Source: Vogesella alkaliphila
GTDB lineage: Bacteria > Pseudomonadota > Gammaproteobacteria > Burkholderiales > Chromobacteriaceae
Direction: 5' to 3'
DNA length: 64,000 nt
Assembly (NCBI RefSeq): GCF_014652475.1
Contig: NZ_BMYW01000008.1
Coordinates: 62,001-126,000, forward strand
This document shows positions 47,708 to 56,137 of the stretch, in pieces. Position 1 is the first letter of the stretch, and each line of letters opens with the position of its first letter. Under the pieces are notes generated by a model. It worked only from the letters and a program-made list of their open reading frames with translations. It had not been told where the DNA came from and made no database searches. The translations under genes and the position numbers were made by a program.

Positions 47708-48631
47708 ATGATGAACGAAGACTCCGCCCCGAGCGATGGCGGCCTGCCCATCGCCGCCGTCGAACGCGAGACCGGCATCCCCAAGGACCTGTTGCGGATG
47801 TGGGAGCGCCGCTACGGCTTTCCGCAGCCGGCGCGCGATGCCGCCGGCGACCGCCTGTACAGCGCGGCGCAGGTCGGCAAGCTGAAGCAGGTGCGGCGGC
47901 TGATGGACCTGGGCTTCCGCCCCGGCAAGCTGGTCGGGCAGAGCATGGCGCAGCTGGAGGCGCTGGCGCAGACGCACACCCCGGCTCGGGTGGTGCCGGA
48001 TGTCTGCGCCGGCCTGATCGACGCGCTGGGCGGCCACGACGCGCTGGCGGTGCGCGAGCTGCTGCGCCACCGCCTGTTCGAACTCGGCCTGCGCCGCTTC
48101 GTCAGCGATTTTCTGGCCGCGGCCAACCCGCTGGTCGGCGAGGCGTGGATGCGCGGCGAGCTGCGCGTACACGAGGAACACCTGTACTCGGAAGAGGTCA
48201 AGCGCGTGCTGCGCGAGACCCTGGCCGGCATCCCCGCCGGCCTGCAGTCGCCGCGGGTGATGCTGACCACCTGCCCGGGCGAGCAGCACCTGATCGGCCT
48301 GCTGATGGTGGAAGCGCTGCTGCGCTTGGCCGGCTGCGACGCCATCGCCTTCGGCACGCAGATGCCGCTCACCGACATCGCCAGCGCGGCGCACAAGCAC
48401 CGCGTCGACGTGGTGGTGCTGTCCTTTTCCGCCTCCTACGAGGCCAGCCCGCAGGCGGACGTCGCGGTGCTGGACACCCTGCTGCCGGACGGGGTCGAGG
48501 TCTGGCTCGGCGGTGCCGGCTGCCGCGGCCTGAAGCGGCTGCCCGCCCGCGCCACGCGGCTGACGCTGGAGCAGCTCGACGCCTGCGTCAGCGACTGGCG
48601 CGAGCGGCACCCGCCCGCAATTGCCGTTTGA
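47708..48631 (+). CDS. MerR-family regulator with B12-binding domain (LitR/CarH-type light sensor)
   Basis: Predicted light-responsive transcription factor, 307 residues. The N-terminal MerR winged helix has ...I-A-A-V-E-R-E-T-G-I and M-W-E-R-R-Y-G-F-P (31-39). A helical bundle carries the adenosylcobalamin cap motif W147-x9-E157-H158, and the B12 domain has E192-x-H194-x-x-G, where His194 matches the lower cobalt ligand of CarH. Both motifs are complete, so B12 binding is likely. Start uncertain: ATG 47708 or 47711; a GTG at 47681 is also in frame. TGTACA (47701-47706) lies just at this start. It probably controls the preceding eight genes. Confidence 0.88.
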   Translation: MMNEDSAPSDGGLPIAAVERETGIPKDLLRMWERRYGFPQPARDAAGDRLYSAAQVGKLKQVRRLMDLGFRPGKLVGQSMAQLEALAQTHTPARVVPDVCAGLIDALGGHDALAVRELLRHRLFELGLRRFVSDFLAAANPLVGEAWMRGELRVHEEHLYSEEVKRVLRETLAGIPAGLQSPRVMLTTCPGEQHLIGLLMVEALLRLAGCDAIAFGTQMPLTDIASAAHKHRVDVVVLSFSASYEASPQADVAVLDTLLPDGVEVWLGGAGCRGLKRLPARATRLTLEQLDACVSDWRERHPPAIAV

Positions 48632-48740
48632 AAAAGACGGCGACCTTGGCCATAACAAAGAGGCCATCGCGGCGTGTCGCCGGATGGCCCTGGGGTGCTG
48701 GCAGCGCGGTCGCGCGATGAGCGCCGGTGTCAGAACGGTC

Positions 48741-49220
48741 TCAGTCGTCCATGTCTTTCAGGTTCTTGCGCGGGGTGTCTTCCGGGTCCTGGCCCAGCTT
48801 GCCGCGGATACAGGACAGGTACACGTTCACGTCCGGCCCGCCGCCGTAACGCTGCGCCTGCCAGATCATCTCGCCCAGGCAGTCCAGCACCTCGTGCTGC
48901 GCGTCGTGCTCGTCGCCGGTCTGCTGCAACAGCTGCTGGTACAGCGCGCGGATGCCGGGCGGCTGGTCGATCGACAGCTGCTCTTCCAGCGCCAGGTGCA
49001 TGCCCATGTGCAGGAAGGGATTGGTTTCGCCCTGTTCCGGCAGCCATTCGCGCTCGGCGTACTGTTGCGGGCGGTTGAGAATGTCGTGGTATTCCGGATG
49101 CAGCAGGATCACGCTGAACAGCAGCTTCTCCAGATCGGTCAGCGGCTGACCGGCCTGCTGCTTCTGCCAGGTATCGAAAAAGAAACGGCGGGCATCCTGT
49201 CGGCTGGGTGCGAACATCAT
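48741..49220 (-). CDS. DUF1841 family protein
   Basis: Uncharacterised cytoplasmic protein, 159 residues, common in beta-proteobacteria. It begins MMFAPSRQDARRFFFDTWQK, like other DUF1841 members. It contains V-I-L-L-H-P-E-Y-H (about 36-44) and E-T-N-P-F-L-H-M-G-M-H-L-A (about 65-77). No catalytic motif is recognised. Two adjacent ATGs give an uncertainty of one residue. It is divergent from gpx with 50 bases between starts. Confidence 0.8.
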   Translation of the reverse strand: MMFAPSRQDARRFFFDTWQKQQAGQPLTDLEKLLFSVILLHPEYHDILNRPQQYAEREWLPEQGETNPFLHMGMHLALEEQLSIDQPPGIRALYQQLLQQTGDEHDAQHEVLDCLGEMIWQAQRYGGGPDVNVYLSCIRGKLGQDPEDTPRKNLKDMDD

Positions 49221-49270
49221 GGTTGACTGATTTACTCGGAAAAGCAGCATTATACGGATGGAGACCCACC

Positions 49271-49756
<486 letters not shown>

Positions 49757-49769
49757 GCACCGCCACAAA

Positions 49770-49809
49770 ACACTGCGGCCAACCTTGAGTGCAAGGTTGG
49801 CCGCAGTGT
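49770..49809. terminator. hairpin of inverted repeat copies between gpx and trmB
   Basis: An 18-base perfect stem, ACACTGCGGCCAACCTTG and its complement, loop AGTG; both arms have the exact 12-base core. The AAAA before it gives a T-run only for the leftward trmB, so it mainly terminates trmB. Confidence 0.8.
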
Positions 49810-49825
49810 CATGCCGGCAAGGGAA

Positions 49826-50506
49826 TTACTTGCGGGTAAAGATGATGTCCCACACGCCGTGGCCGAGGCGGATGCCGCGCGCCTCGAACTTGGTCAGCGG
49901 GCGGTAGTCCGGGCGCGGCGCGTAGCCGTCGGCGCTGTTGGCCAGATCGGCATTGGCGCTGAACACCTCCATGATCTGGATGGCGTAGTCTTCCCAGTCG
50001 GTGGCGGCGTGCAGGTAGCCGCCCGGCTTCAGCTTGCGCACCAGTTTTTCCACCAGCGGCGCCTGGATCAGGCGGCGCTTGTTGTGGCGCTTCTTGTGCC
50101 ACGGATCGGGGAAGAAGATGTGCACGCCGTCCAGCGAGCCGTCCGGCAGCATGTTGTCCAGCACCTCCACCGCGTCGTGGCGGATCAGGCGCAGGTTGCT
50201 CAGCTGCTGCTCCGCGATCAGCTTGAACAGGTTGCCCACCCCCGGCGAGTGCACCTCGATGCCGAGGTAGTCCTTGTCCGGGTTGCCGGCGGCGATTTCG
50301 GCGGTGGCGCCGCCCATGCCGAAGCCGATTTCCAGGATTTTCGGTGCCGCGCGGCCGAAGGCCTGCTGCAGGTCCAGCGGCGCCGCCTGATACTCGATGC
50401 CCCATTTCGGCATGCCTTCGTCGATGGCGCGCTGCTGCGCAGGAGACAGGTGGCCCTGACGCAGCACGAAGCTGCGAATGGCGCGGTTGAAGGCCGGATT
50501 TTCCAT
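49826..50506 (-). CDS. trmB: tRNA (guanine-N7-)-methyltransferase TrmB
   Basis: Methylates G46 of the tRNA variable loop. 226 residues from ATG 50506 (GAG 8 bases upstream); a GTG three codons earlier is possible. The SAM motif is [12 protein letters not shown]. The TrmB signature [16 protein letters not shown] is intact, followed by A-T-D-W-E-D-Y-A. Confidence 0.95.
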   Translation of the reverse strand: MENPAFNRAIRSFVLRQGHLSPAQQRAIDEGMPKWGIEYQAAPLDLQQAFGRAAPKILEIGFGMGGATAEIAAGNPDKDYLGIEVHSPGVGNLFKLIAEQQLSNLRLIRHDAVEVLDNMLPDGSLDGVHIFFPDPWHKKRHNKRRLIQAPLVEKLVRKLKPGGYLHAATDWEDYAIQIMEVFSANADLANSADGYAPRPDYRPLTKFEARGIRLGHGVWDIIFTRK

Positions 50507-50641
50507 GGTCGTCACTCAAAAACTGCAAAAAGATCGCGATGTTACCGAATCTTGGCCGCCAGCGGTAGGGCTGCGCCGCCGCCCCGCCAGTAGCGTCTTG
50601 GCGCAGATCAATTCCGCCGCCGATTCACCTTGGCAAAGCGG

Positions 50642-50658
50642 CAGCATGTGCCATGCTG
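50642..50658. other. short inverted repeat upstream of the small 50703 gene
   Basis: CAGCATG-TGC-CATGCTG, seven perfect pairs. It lies 45 bases before the start of the small ORF and could be an operator half-site pair or a small hairpin. The rest of the 50507-50702 gap shows only a poor TTGGCA upstream. Confidence 0.35.
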
Positions 50659-50702
50659 TGTGAGGGGAAAGCGGACGTAGCAATGGACACGGGAGGTGTC
50701 TC

Positions 50703-51011
50703 ATGAACGATGAACTGCACGACTTTGTAAAACTGCTGGAAGAGTACCGCGCCGAAGGGCAGGAGCTGGGCACGCTGCTGCGCGTGGAGCCGGTGCGCCA
50801 CCTGTCGCTGCCCTTGTGCCACGAGACCTGCGCCGAGCTGCGCGCGATGGCCGAGGTGTTCCAGTGCGACGAGGCGCTCTTGGCCAGCGCCATCCTGCGC
50901 GGCGCGCTGCGCCATATGCAGCTGCACCTCAACGACGATCTCGACGCGCTGGCCGCGCTGGCCCGCGACCGGCTGTGCAGCCCGTGCGAGGACGCCAGCG
51001 AGGCGATCTGA
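50703..51011 (+). CDS. small acidic protein of unknown function
   Basis: 102 residues with a strong GGGAGGTG ribosome site 4-12 bases before the ATG and its own terminator, so it is a real gene. It is helical by composition, rich in Leu, Glu and Ala, with three Cys (39, 43, 55) and a C-S-P-C near the C-terminus (about 93-96). E-L-R-A-M-A-E-V-F-Q-C-D-E-A-L-L resembles the helix pattern of ribbon-helix-helix or small regulators, but no family is clear to me. Confidence 0.6.
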   Translation: MNDELHDFVKLLEEYRAEGQELGTLLRVEPVRHLSLPLCHETCAELRAMAEVFQCDEALLASAILRGALRHMQLHLNDDLDALAALARDRLCSPCEDASEAI

Positions 51012-51034
51012 CACGGTCACAACCCATAACGGAG

Positions 51035-51072
51035 AACCCCGCCGCGGCACGCGCCACGGCGGGGTTTCTTCA
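51035..51072 (+). terminator. terminator of the 50703 gene
   Basis: AACCCCGCCG / CGGCGGGGTT, 12-base loop, then TCTTC; short T-run. Confidence 0.7.
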
Positions 51073-51088
51073 TCGCGGCGCTCAGGCC

Positions 51089-51103
51089 AGGGTTGGCCGC
51101 AAG
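51089..51103 (+). repeat. dispersed repeat copy, variant, before the NAD-epimerase-like gene's end
   Basis: AGGGTTGGCCGCAAG, the same A-to-G variant as at 3621, in the convergent intergenic gap. Confidence 0.6.
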
Positions 51104-51109
51104 GTAGCG

Positions 51110-51976
51110 CTACAGCTGGCGCAGCAGCGCATCCACCGTCGGGTAGCGCAGGCAGCCGGGCAGCTCGCGCAACAGGCGCGCGTTGCTGAGGCGACGCGAT
51201 TCGGCCATGAACGACCACAACCCCGGCGACACCTGCTGCTGCACCACTGCGCGCGGCAGGCGCGGCGCGCGCGGATAGCCCAGCGTATCGGCCAGCTTGT
51301 CGTACCACTCGCCGACCGGCAGCGGCTGGCTGTCGCAGGCGTTGTAGACGCGGATGCCGCCGCGCGGCTGCTGCAGCGCGGCCACGCACAGCCGCGCCAG
51401 GTCGTCGGCGTGGATGTGGTTGCTGACGCTGTCCTCGGTGGCATCGATCAGCGGCGTGCCGTTGACGAGGCGGGTGAGCGGCAGGCGCTCGGCGGCGTAG
51501 ATGCCCGGTGCGCGCAGGATGGTCAGCGCGCTGCCGTGGGCGACGGCAAAGCCGCGCAGCGCGCGTTCGGCGTCGACGCGGCGGCGCGCGCGGGCCGAGG
51601 TTGGCCGCAGCGGCGCGCACTCGTTCAGCCACTTGCCATCGGCATTGCCGTACACGCCGCTGGTGCTGATATAGACCAGTTGCTGTGGTAAACTCGGCGT
51701 TTTTGCCAGTCGCGACAAGACCTTGCGCATTCTGGGGTCGATATTGCTGTGTTCCGGTGGTGGCGCGGTGTACAGCACCGCGTCGGCCAGGCCGGCGAGG
51801 CGTTCGAGACTGCGCGCATCATCCAGATCGCCCGGCACCGGCCGGGCGCCCAGCTGTCGCCATTGCGCGGCGGTTTCCGGGCGGCGCGTCAGCGCCAGTA
51901 TCCGCCAGTGCGGCAGCAGCAGGGGCAGGGCACGCCGGGCGATGTCGCCGGTGCCGATGATCAACAGGGTTCGCAT
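51110..51976 (-). CDS. NAD-dependent epimerase/dehydratase-like (extended SDR) protein
   Basis: 288-residue Rossmann protein of the atypical SDR class. The N-terminal MRTLLIIGTGDIARRAL has G-T-G-D-I-A rather than the usual G-x-x-G-x-x-G. Y-I-S-T-S-G-V-Y-G-N gives a Ser-Tyr pair, but the expected Lys four residues after Tyr is not obvious, so activity is uncertain. It resembles proteins annotated as SDR-family NAD(P)-dependent oxidoreductases of unknown substrate. It is divergent from a flavin reductase with only 33 bases between starts. Confidence 0.75.
   Translation of the reverse strand: MRTLLIIGTGDIARRALPLLLPHWRILALTRRPETAAQWRQLGARPVPGDLDDARSLERLAGLADAVLYTAPPPEHSNIDPRMRKVLSRLAKTPSLPQQLVYISTSGVYGNADGKWLNECAPLRPTSARARRRVDAERALRGFAVAHGSALTILRAPGIYAAERLPLTRLVNGTPLIDATEDSVSNHIHADDLARLCVAALQQPRGGIRVYNACDSQPLPVGEWYDKLADTLGYPRAPRLPRAVVQQQVSPGLWSFMAESRRLSNARLLRELPGCLRYPTVDALLRQL
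51598..51609 (+). repeat. dispersed repeat core inside the epimerase-like gene
   Basis: AGGTTGGCCGCA, exact 12-base core; gene strand reads L-R-P-T-S, an uncommon frame. Confidence 0.75.
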
Positions 51977-52009
51977 GACGGCCATTTTAGCGAAGTTTAA
52001 GGGAACAAG

Positions 52010-53041
52010 ATGACGTGTCAGGTAAAGGTGCTTCCGAGCGGCCATTCTTTTGCGGTTGAATCGCATGAAACCATTCTTGAGGCCGCCTTGCGCCAGAACG
52101 TCGGCCTGCCTTACGGCTGCCGTGACGGTGCCTGCGGCGCCTGCAAGGGCAAGGTTGTCGCCGGCGAGGTAGAGCACGGTGGCGCGCAGGAGAAGGCGCT
52201 GTCTGCCGCCGACCGCGCACAGGGCATGGCGCTGTTCTGCTGTGCCAGGCCGCAGGGCGACCTCACCATCGAAGTGCGCGAGCTGGCCGGCATCGGCGAC
52301 ATCCAGATCAAGACCCTGCCGTGTCGCGTGGAGTCGATCGAGAAGATCCACGACGTGGCGGTGCTGAAACTGAAGCTGCCGGTGTCCGAACGCCTGCAGT
52401 TCATGGCCGGCCAGTACATCGACATCCTGATGAAGGACGGCAAGAAGCGCAGCTTCTCCATCGCCAACGCGCCGCACGACGACGCCTTCATCGAGCTGCA
52501 CATCCGTAACCAGCCGGGCGGCACCTTCTCCGAGTACGTGTTCCACAGCATGAAGGAAAAGGAAATCATGCGCTTCAAGGGGCCGCTGGGTTCCTTCTTC
52601 CTGCGCGAGGACTCCGACAAGCCGATCATCATGGTGGCCAGCGGCACCGGCTTTGCGCCGATCAAGGGCATCATCGAGCACGCCATCCACCACGGCATCA
52701 CCCGCCCGATCGTGTTCTACTGGGGCGCGCGCACGCCGCACGACCTGTACATGGCGGAGAAGGCCGGGCAGTGGCAGGCGGAAAACGCCAACATCACCTT
52801 CATTCCGGTGGTGTCGGACGCGCTGCCGGAGCACAACTGGCCTGGCCGCACCGGCTTCGTGCACCAGGCGGTGCTGGACGACTTCGACGACCTGTCCGGC
52901 TACCAGGTGTACGCCTGCGGCGCGCCGATCATGGTCGAGGCCGCGCACAAGTCCTTCATCGGCGAGCGCAAGCTGCCGGAGGACGAGTTCTTCTCCGACG
53001 CCTTCTTCCTGTCCAAGGACATGAGTGGCAGCAAGCCGTAA
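52010..53041 (+). CDS. 2Fe-2S/FAD reductase (CDP-6-deoxy-delta-3,4-glucoseen reductase homologue)
   Basis: Electron-transfer flavoprotein, 343 residues. The plant-type ferredoxin domain has Cys 37, 42 and 45 and a fourth Cys near 77-78. The FAD domain shows K-R-S-F-S-I-A-N, and the NAD domain V-A-S-G-T-G-F-A-P-I-K-G. Annotated in many Neisseriales as AscD/E3-like reductase, but without the sugar genes, so its real partner oxygenase or reductase is unknown. AAGGGAACAAG precedes the ATG. Confidence 0.9.
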   Translation: MTCQVKVLPSGHSFAVESHETILEAALRQNVGLPYGCRDGACGACKGKVVAGEVEHGGAQEKALSAADRAQGMALFCCARPQGDLTIEVRELAGIGDIQIKTLPCRVESIEKIHDVAVLKLKLPVSERLQFMAGQYIDILMKDGKKRSFSIANAPHDDAFIELHIRNQPGGTFSEYVFHSMKEKEIMRFKGPLGSFFLREDSDKPIIMVASGTGFAPIKGIIEHAIHHGITRPIVFYWGARTPHDLYMAEKAGQWQAENANITFIPVVSDALPEHNWPGRTGFVHQAVLDDFDDLSGYQVYACGAPIMVEAAHKSFIGERKLPEDEFFSDAFFLSKDMSGSKP

Positions 53042-53062
53042 GCCGGCCAATCGCCGATGACA

Positions 53063-53088
53063 AAGCCGCCTCGTCAGGCGGCTTTTTT
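53063..53088. terminator. terminator after the 2Fe-2S/FAD reductase gene
   Basis: AAGCCGCCT / AGGCGGCTT with CGTC loop, then six T. Confidence 0.9.
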
Positions 53089-53105
53089 GCGTGCGGGCGA
53101 CGGGT

Positions 53106-53750
53106 TCAGGGCGCCGGCCGCAGCAGCTGCTCGAAGACGGCTTGCGTCAGCGGCTGCTGGGCAAGGCCCAGCTCCAGCAGCCGTGCCAGGGTCAGTGCGT
53201 AGTGGCTGTGCAGCAGCGGCGGCCGCGCGAACTCCTGCAGCAGCGCCCCAAGATCCGGCTGGCTGTCGTCGTGCTGCGCGCGGCGGTACTGCTGCGCCAG
53301 CGCCAGCAGCTGCTGTCCCAGCTGCAGCTGGCTGGCGAAGAATGCCGGCCAGTCCGGCTGCGTCTGGCCGTGCCGCATCGTCTCGTGCAGCAGCGGGCCG
53401 TTGATGTAGAGGAAGGCGTCGAACACGCGCTGGCAGAAGCGGCCGGCACCGCGCGGGCCGCACCACAGCCAGGCGCCGGCGGCCGGGGCGAGGGCGTCCA
53501 GCAGCGGCCGCGCCTGTTCGCGCAAGGCCGGGGTGCAGCCGACGAAGAGCATGAAACCGTACTGCCGTGCCGCCGGGTGCGGGGTGACCGCCAGCTCGAT
53601 GTCGATGTCCGCGTCGCCGTTGCCGCCCAGGCGCAAGCCCTGCCAGCACAGCGCCGTGCCGTGGCGGCTGGCTGCCGGCTGCAGGCCGCAGTCGGCCAGC
53701 CGCTGCTGCAACGCGTCGAGGGTGGTGGCGGGGGTGGCGGGCAGGTCCAT
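53106..53750 (-). CDS. hypothetical protein
   Basis: 214 residues, cytoplasmic by composition, rich in Leu, Ala and Gln. Two segments stand out: D-A-D-I-D-I-E-L-A-V-T-P-H-P-A-A-R-Q-Y-G-F-M-L-F-V (in the first third) and F-D-A-F-L-Y-I-N-G-P-L-L-H-E. I recognise no domain. The start MDLPATPATT lies 8 bases past the end of the upstream LysR gene, so the two may be cotranscribed. Codon bias fits a real gene. Confidence 0.65.
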   Translation of the reverse strand: MDLPATPATTLDALQQRLADCGLQPAASRHGTALCWQGLRLGGNGDADIDIELAVTPHPAARQYGFMLFVGCTPALREQARPLLDALAPAAGAWLWCGPRGAGRFCQRVFDAFLYINGPLLHETMRHGQTQPDWPAFFASQLQLGQQLLALAQQYRRAQHDDSQPDLGALLQEFARPPLLHSHYALTLARLLELGLAQQPLTQAVFEQLLRPAP

Positions 53751-53757
53751 CCGGTGT

Positions 53758-54651
53758 CTACATCAGTTGCCAGTCGAAGTCGCGCAAACGCTGCAGGAAC
53801 CAGGCCATCGCCTGCCCCGGTTCCTTGGTTTGCCATGCATAATATAGTGGCACGGGATCGCGCGCGTCTTCCACCGCCTTGAGCAGCAGGCGGCCGTCGG
53901 CCAGCGGTTTTTGCACATGCTGCAGTGGCAAATAGCCGATGCCGAGGCCGGCGCACTGCATGTCGATCTTGTCGTCCAGGCTGGACACCGTCAGCCGTGC
54001 CTGGCCTTCCTGGATCGAGGCGCTGCGCGGCGTCAGCGTGCGCGAGCTGTCGGCCAGCACGATGATGCGGTGCTTGCGCAGCTCGTGCGCCGGGATCGGC
54101 TCCGCCGCCTGCGCCAGCGGGTGGCTCGGCGCGACGCAAAAGCCGAAGGCGGCGTGGCCCATCTCGCGGCAGTACAGGTTGCCCTGCACCGGCATGTCCG
54201 GTGCGCCGATGCTCAGGTCGGCGCGGCCGTCGATCAGCGCATCCCACATGCCGCCGAAGTTCTCGCGCGTCAGGCGCAGTTCGGTCTGTGCGCCCAGCTC
54301 GTCGAATTCGCGCACCAGGTCGATCACGCGGGTGAACGGCAGCAGCGAGGAGATGGCGATGCGCAACTCGCCCTCCCAGCCGGTGGCGTGGGTCTTCACC
54401 CGCTGCTCCAGCATCGCCGCCGAGTCCAGCAGCGTGCGGCCTTCCTGCAGCAGCAGCAGCCCGGCCGAGGTCAGCTTGGCCTTGTGGCCGCTGCGGTCGA
54501 ACAGCATCACGCCCAGGTCCTGCTCCAGCTTCTGCACGCTGTAGGTGATGGCGGACGGCACGCGGAACAGTGCCTCGGCGGCGGCGGCAAAACTGCCGCG
54601 GCGGTCGATGGCGTCCAGTACCAGCAGGGCGTCGAGTGAGAGTCGGGTCAT
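53758..54651 (-). CDS. LysR-family transcriptional regulator
   Basis: 297 residues from MTRLSLDALLVLDAID. The winged helix (about 1-60) has F-A-A-A-A-E-A-L-F-R-V-P-S-A-I-T-Y-S, and K-L-E-Q-D-L-G-V-M-L-F-D-R closes it. The effector domain (about 88-295) is complete. By overall look it is close to the YhaJ-type regulators, but the effector is unknown. It lies 72 bases after the ppa stop, behind a ppa terminator, so it probably has its own promoter. Confidence 0.85.
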   Translation of the reverse strand: MTRLSLDALLVLDAIDRRGSFAAAAEALFRVPSAITYSVQKLEQDLGVMLFDRSGHKAKLTSAGLLLLQEGRTLLDSAAMLEQRVKTHATGWEGELRIAISSLLPFTRVIDLVREFDELGAQTELRLTRENFGGMWDALIDGRADLSIGAPDMPVQGNLYCREMGHAAFGFCVAPSHPLAQAAEPIPAHELRKHRIIVLADSSRTLTPRSASIQEGQARLTVSSLDDKIDMQCAGLGIGYLPLQHVQKPLADGRLLLKAVEDARDPVPLYYAWQTKEPGQAMAWFLQRLRDFDWQLM

Positions 54652-54674
54652 GGTGGGCTGCCTGAAAACGGAAT

Positions 54675-54704
54675 GAAAAAAGCCGGTGGCGCGTGCCACC
54701 GGCT
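54675..54704 (-). terminator. terminator of ppa (leftward)
   Basis: AGCCGGTGGC / GCCACCGGCT with a 4-base loop; six A on the plus strand give the T-run of the minus transcript. Confidence 0.85.
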
Positions 54705-54722
54705 GTGTCGGCCATCGGGGGA

Positions 54723-55253
54723 TCAACCCTGCTTGGCGCGCTCGATGCCTTCTTCCAGTTCACGGGTGGCGTCTTCCAGTGTACCCCAACCCTGGATTTT
54801 GACCCATTTGCCTTTTTCCAGATCCTTGTAGTGCTCGAAGAAGTGCACCATCTGGTCGCGCAGCAGTTGCGGCAGGTCTTCCAGTTTCTGGATGTCCTTG
54901 TACATCGGGCACAGTTTCTCGACCGGCACCGCGATCAGCTTGGCGTCGACACCGCCGTCGTCTTCCATCTTGAGCAGGCCCAGCATGCGCACGCGGATCA
55001 GCACGCCCGGCGGCAGCGGGAACGGGGTCACCACCAGCACGTCGACCGGGTCGCCGTCGCCGGCGATGGTCTGCGGCACGAAACCGTAGTTGGCCGGGTA
55101 GAACATCGAGGTGCCCATGAAACGGTCCACGCACAGCGCGCCGCTTTCCTTGTCGAATTCGTACTTGATCGGGGCGCTGTTGGCGGTGATCTCGATAACG
55201 ACGTTAACGTCGTTCGGCATGTTCTTGCCCGGGCCGATGAGGTCGATATTCAT
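54723..55253 (-). CDS. ppa: inorganic pyrophosphatase
   Basis: Hydrolyses pyrophosphate and so drives biosynthetic reactions. 176 residues. The signature is [11 protein letters not shown] (about 65-75). E-F-D-K-E-S-G and K-W-V-K-I-Q-G-W supply other active-site residues. The family I soluble type matches length. AAAGGACTTTCACGC precedes the ATG. It is divergent from coq7. Confidence 0.97.
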   Translation of the reverse strand: MNIDLIGPGKNMPNDVNVVIEITANSAPIKYEFDKESGALCVDRFMGTSMFYPANYGFVPQTIAGDGDPVDVLVVTPFPLPPGVLIRVRMLGLLKMEDDGGVDAKLIAVPVEKLCPMYKDIQKLEDLPQLLRDQMVHFFEHYKDLEKGKWVKIQGWGTLEDATRELEEGIERAKQG

Positions 55254-55300
55254 GCGTGAAAGTCCTTTTCCGGTTGAGTCGTCAGGAATAAACCGGGTGA

Positions 55301-55329
55301 TTATACCAGCAGCCCAGCCGAGGTATAAT
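55301..55329 (+). promoter_or_regulatory. coq7 promoter
   Basis: TATAAT (55324-55329) 17 bases after TTATAC (55301-55306). The -10 is perfect, the -35 is weak. Confidence 0.5.
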
Positions 55330-55359
55330 CGCGTCTATTGATGAAGGCCATAACCGCAC

Positions 55360-55983
55360 ATGATGCTAGATAAGCTGATTTCCGAATTCGACCGCGGCCT
55401 GCGCACCCTGTTTGCGCCGGCCAGCAGCGCGCGCCCGCATCCCGACCGCGATGTCGCCGAGGCCGAGCTGTCCGCCGCGGACAAACGCCACGCGCTGGGG
55501 CTGATGCGCGTCAACCACTGCGGCGAGGTGTGCGCGCAGGCGCTGTACCAAGGCCAGGCGCTGACCGCGCGCGATCCGGCGGCGCGCGAGGCGCTGCGCC
55601 ACGCCGCGTTCGAGGAGGTGGAGCACCTGGCGTGGACCGAGCGCCGCATCCGCGAGCTGGGCGGCCGCCCCAGCCTGTTCAACCCGCTGTGGTACACCGG
55701 CTCGCTGGCGATCGGCGTCACCGCCGGCCTGCTCGGTGACAAGTGGAACCTCGGCTTCCTGCAGGAAACCGAGCACCAGGTCGGCGCCCACCTCGACAGC
55801 CACCTCAGCGAGCTGCCGGCGCAGGACGACAAGAGCCGCGCCATCGTCAGCCAGATGCGCGACGACGAGCTGAAGCACGCCGACATGGCTCAGCAGCTGG
55901 GCGCGGCCGAGCTGCCGCTGCCGGTGAAGGGCGCGATGAAGCTGTCCGCCAAGCTGATGACGGTGAGCAGCTACCGGCTGTGA
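55360..55983 (+). CDS. coq7: 2-polyprenyl-3-methyl-6-methoxy-1,4-benzoquinone monooxygenase Coq7
   Basis: Di-iron hydroxylase of ubiquinone synthesis that adds the last hydroxyl, replacing UbiF in many beta-proteobacteria. 207 residues. The di-iron ligands are Glu in [20 protein letters not shown] and D-D-E-L-K-H-A, each in the ferritin-like helices. The start is ATG 55360 or 55363; both are close together. Confidence 0.93.
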   Translation: MMLDKLISEFDRGLRTLFAPASSARPHPDRDVAEAELSAADKRHALGLMRVNHCGEVCAQALYQGQALTARDPAAREALRHAAFEEVEHLAWTERRIRELGGRPSLFNPLWYTGSLAIGVTAGLLGDKWNLGFLQETEHQVGAHLDSHLSELPAQDDKSRAIVSQMRDDELKHADMAQQLGAAELPLPVKGAMKLSAKLMTVSSYRL

Positions 55984-56031
55984 GCGCCGCCGCATGAGCA
56001 AGCCGCCCGCGGGCGGCGGCGGCAATCATGA

Positions 56032-56070
56032 AAAAAGCACCGCCTCCCGGCATGGGAGGCGGTGCTTTTT
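56032..56070 (+). terminator. terminator after coq7
   Basis: AAAAAGCACCGCCTCCC / GGGAGGCGGTGCTTTTT, 5-base loop; a second GC-rich hairpin (GCCGCCC/GGGCGGC) stands just before. Confidence 0.85.
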
Positions 56071-56097
56071 CTTGTACGGGCCGTCTCTGGGCGCTGG

Positions 56098-56129
56098 CTG
56101 CGGCCAAGCTTGCGCAAGGTTGGCCGCAA
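56098..56129. repeat. inverted pair of the dispersed repeat between coq7 and the antiporter gene
   Basis: Left arm CTGCGGCCAAGCTT has one mismatch. Right arm AAGGTTGGCCGCAA (56116-56129) is exact. Separated by GCGC. The hairpin lies just beyond the 3' ends of two convergent genes. Confidence 0.75.
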
Positions 56130-56137
56130 GGGTGGGA

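Noticed and set aside
40929-48631. Reading the lipid cluster as a polyketide or carotenoid pathway because of SnoaL-like and chalcone-isomerase-like names
   Set aside because: No polyketide synthase, phytoene synthase or desaturase is present. The set matches known CFA-type/DUF1365/DUF3833 clusters.
52010-53041. Taking the 2Fe-2S/FAD reductase as a true dideoxysugar enzyme (AscD)
   Set aside because: No 3,6-dideoxyhexose or LPS sugar genes are nearby; homologues are widespread in species without such sugars.
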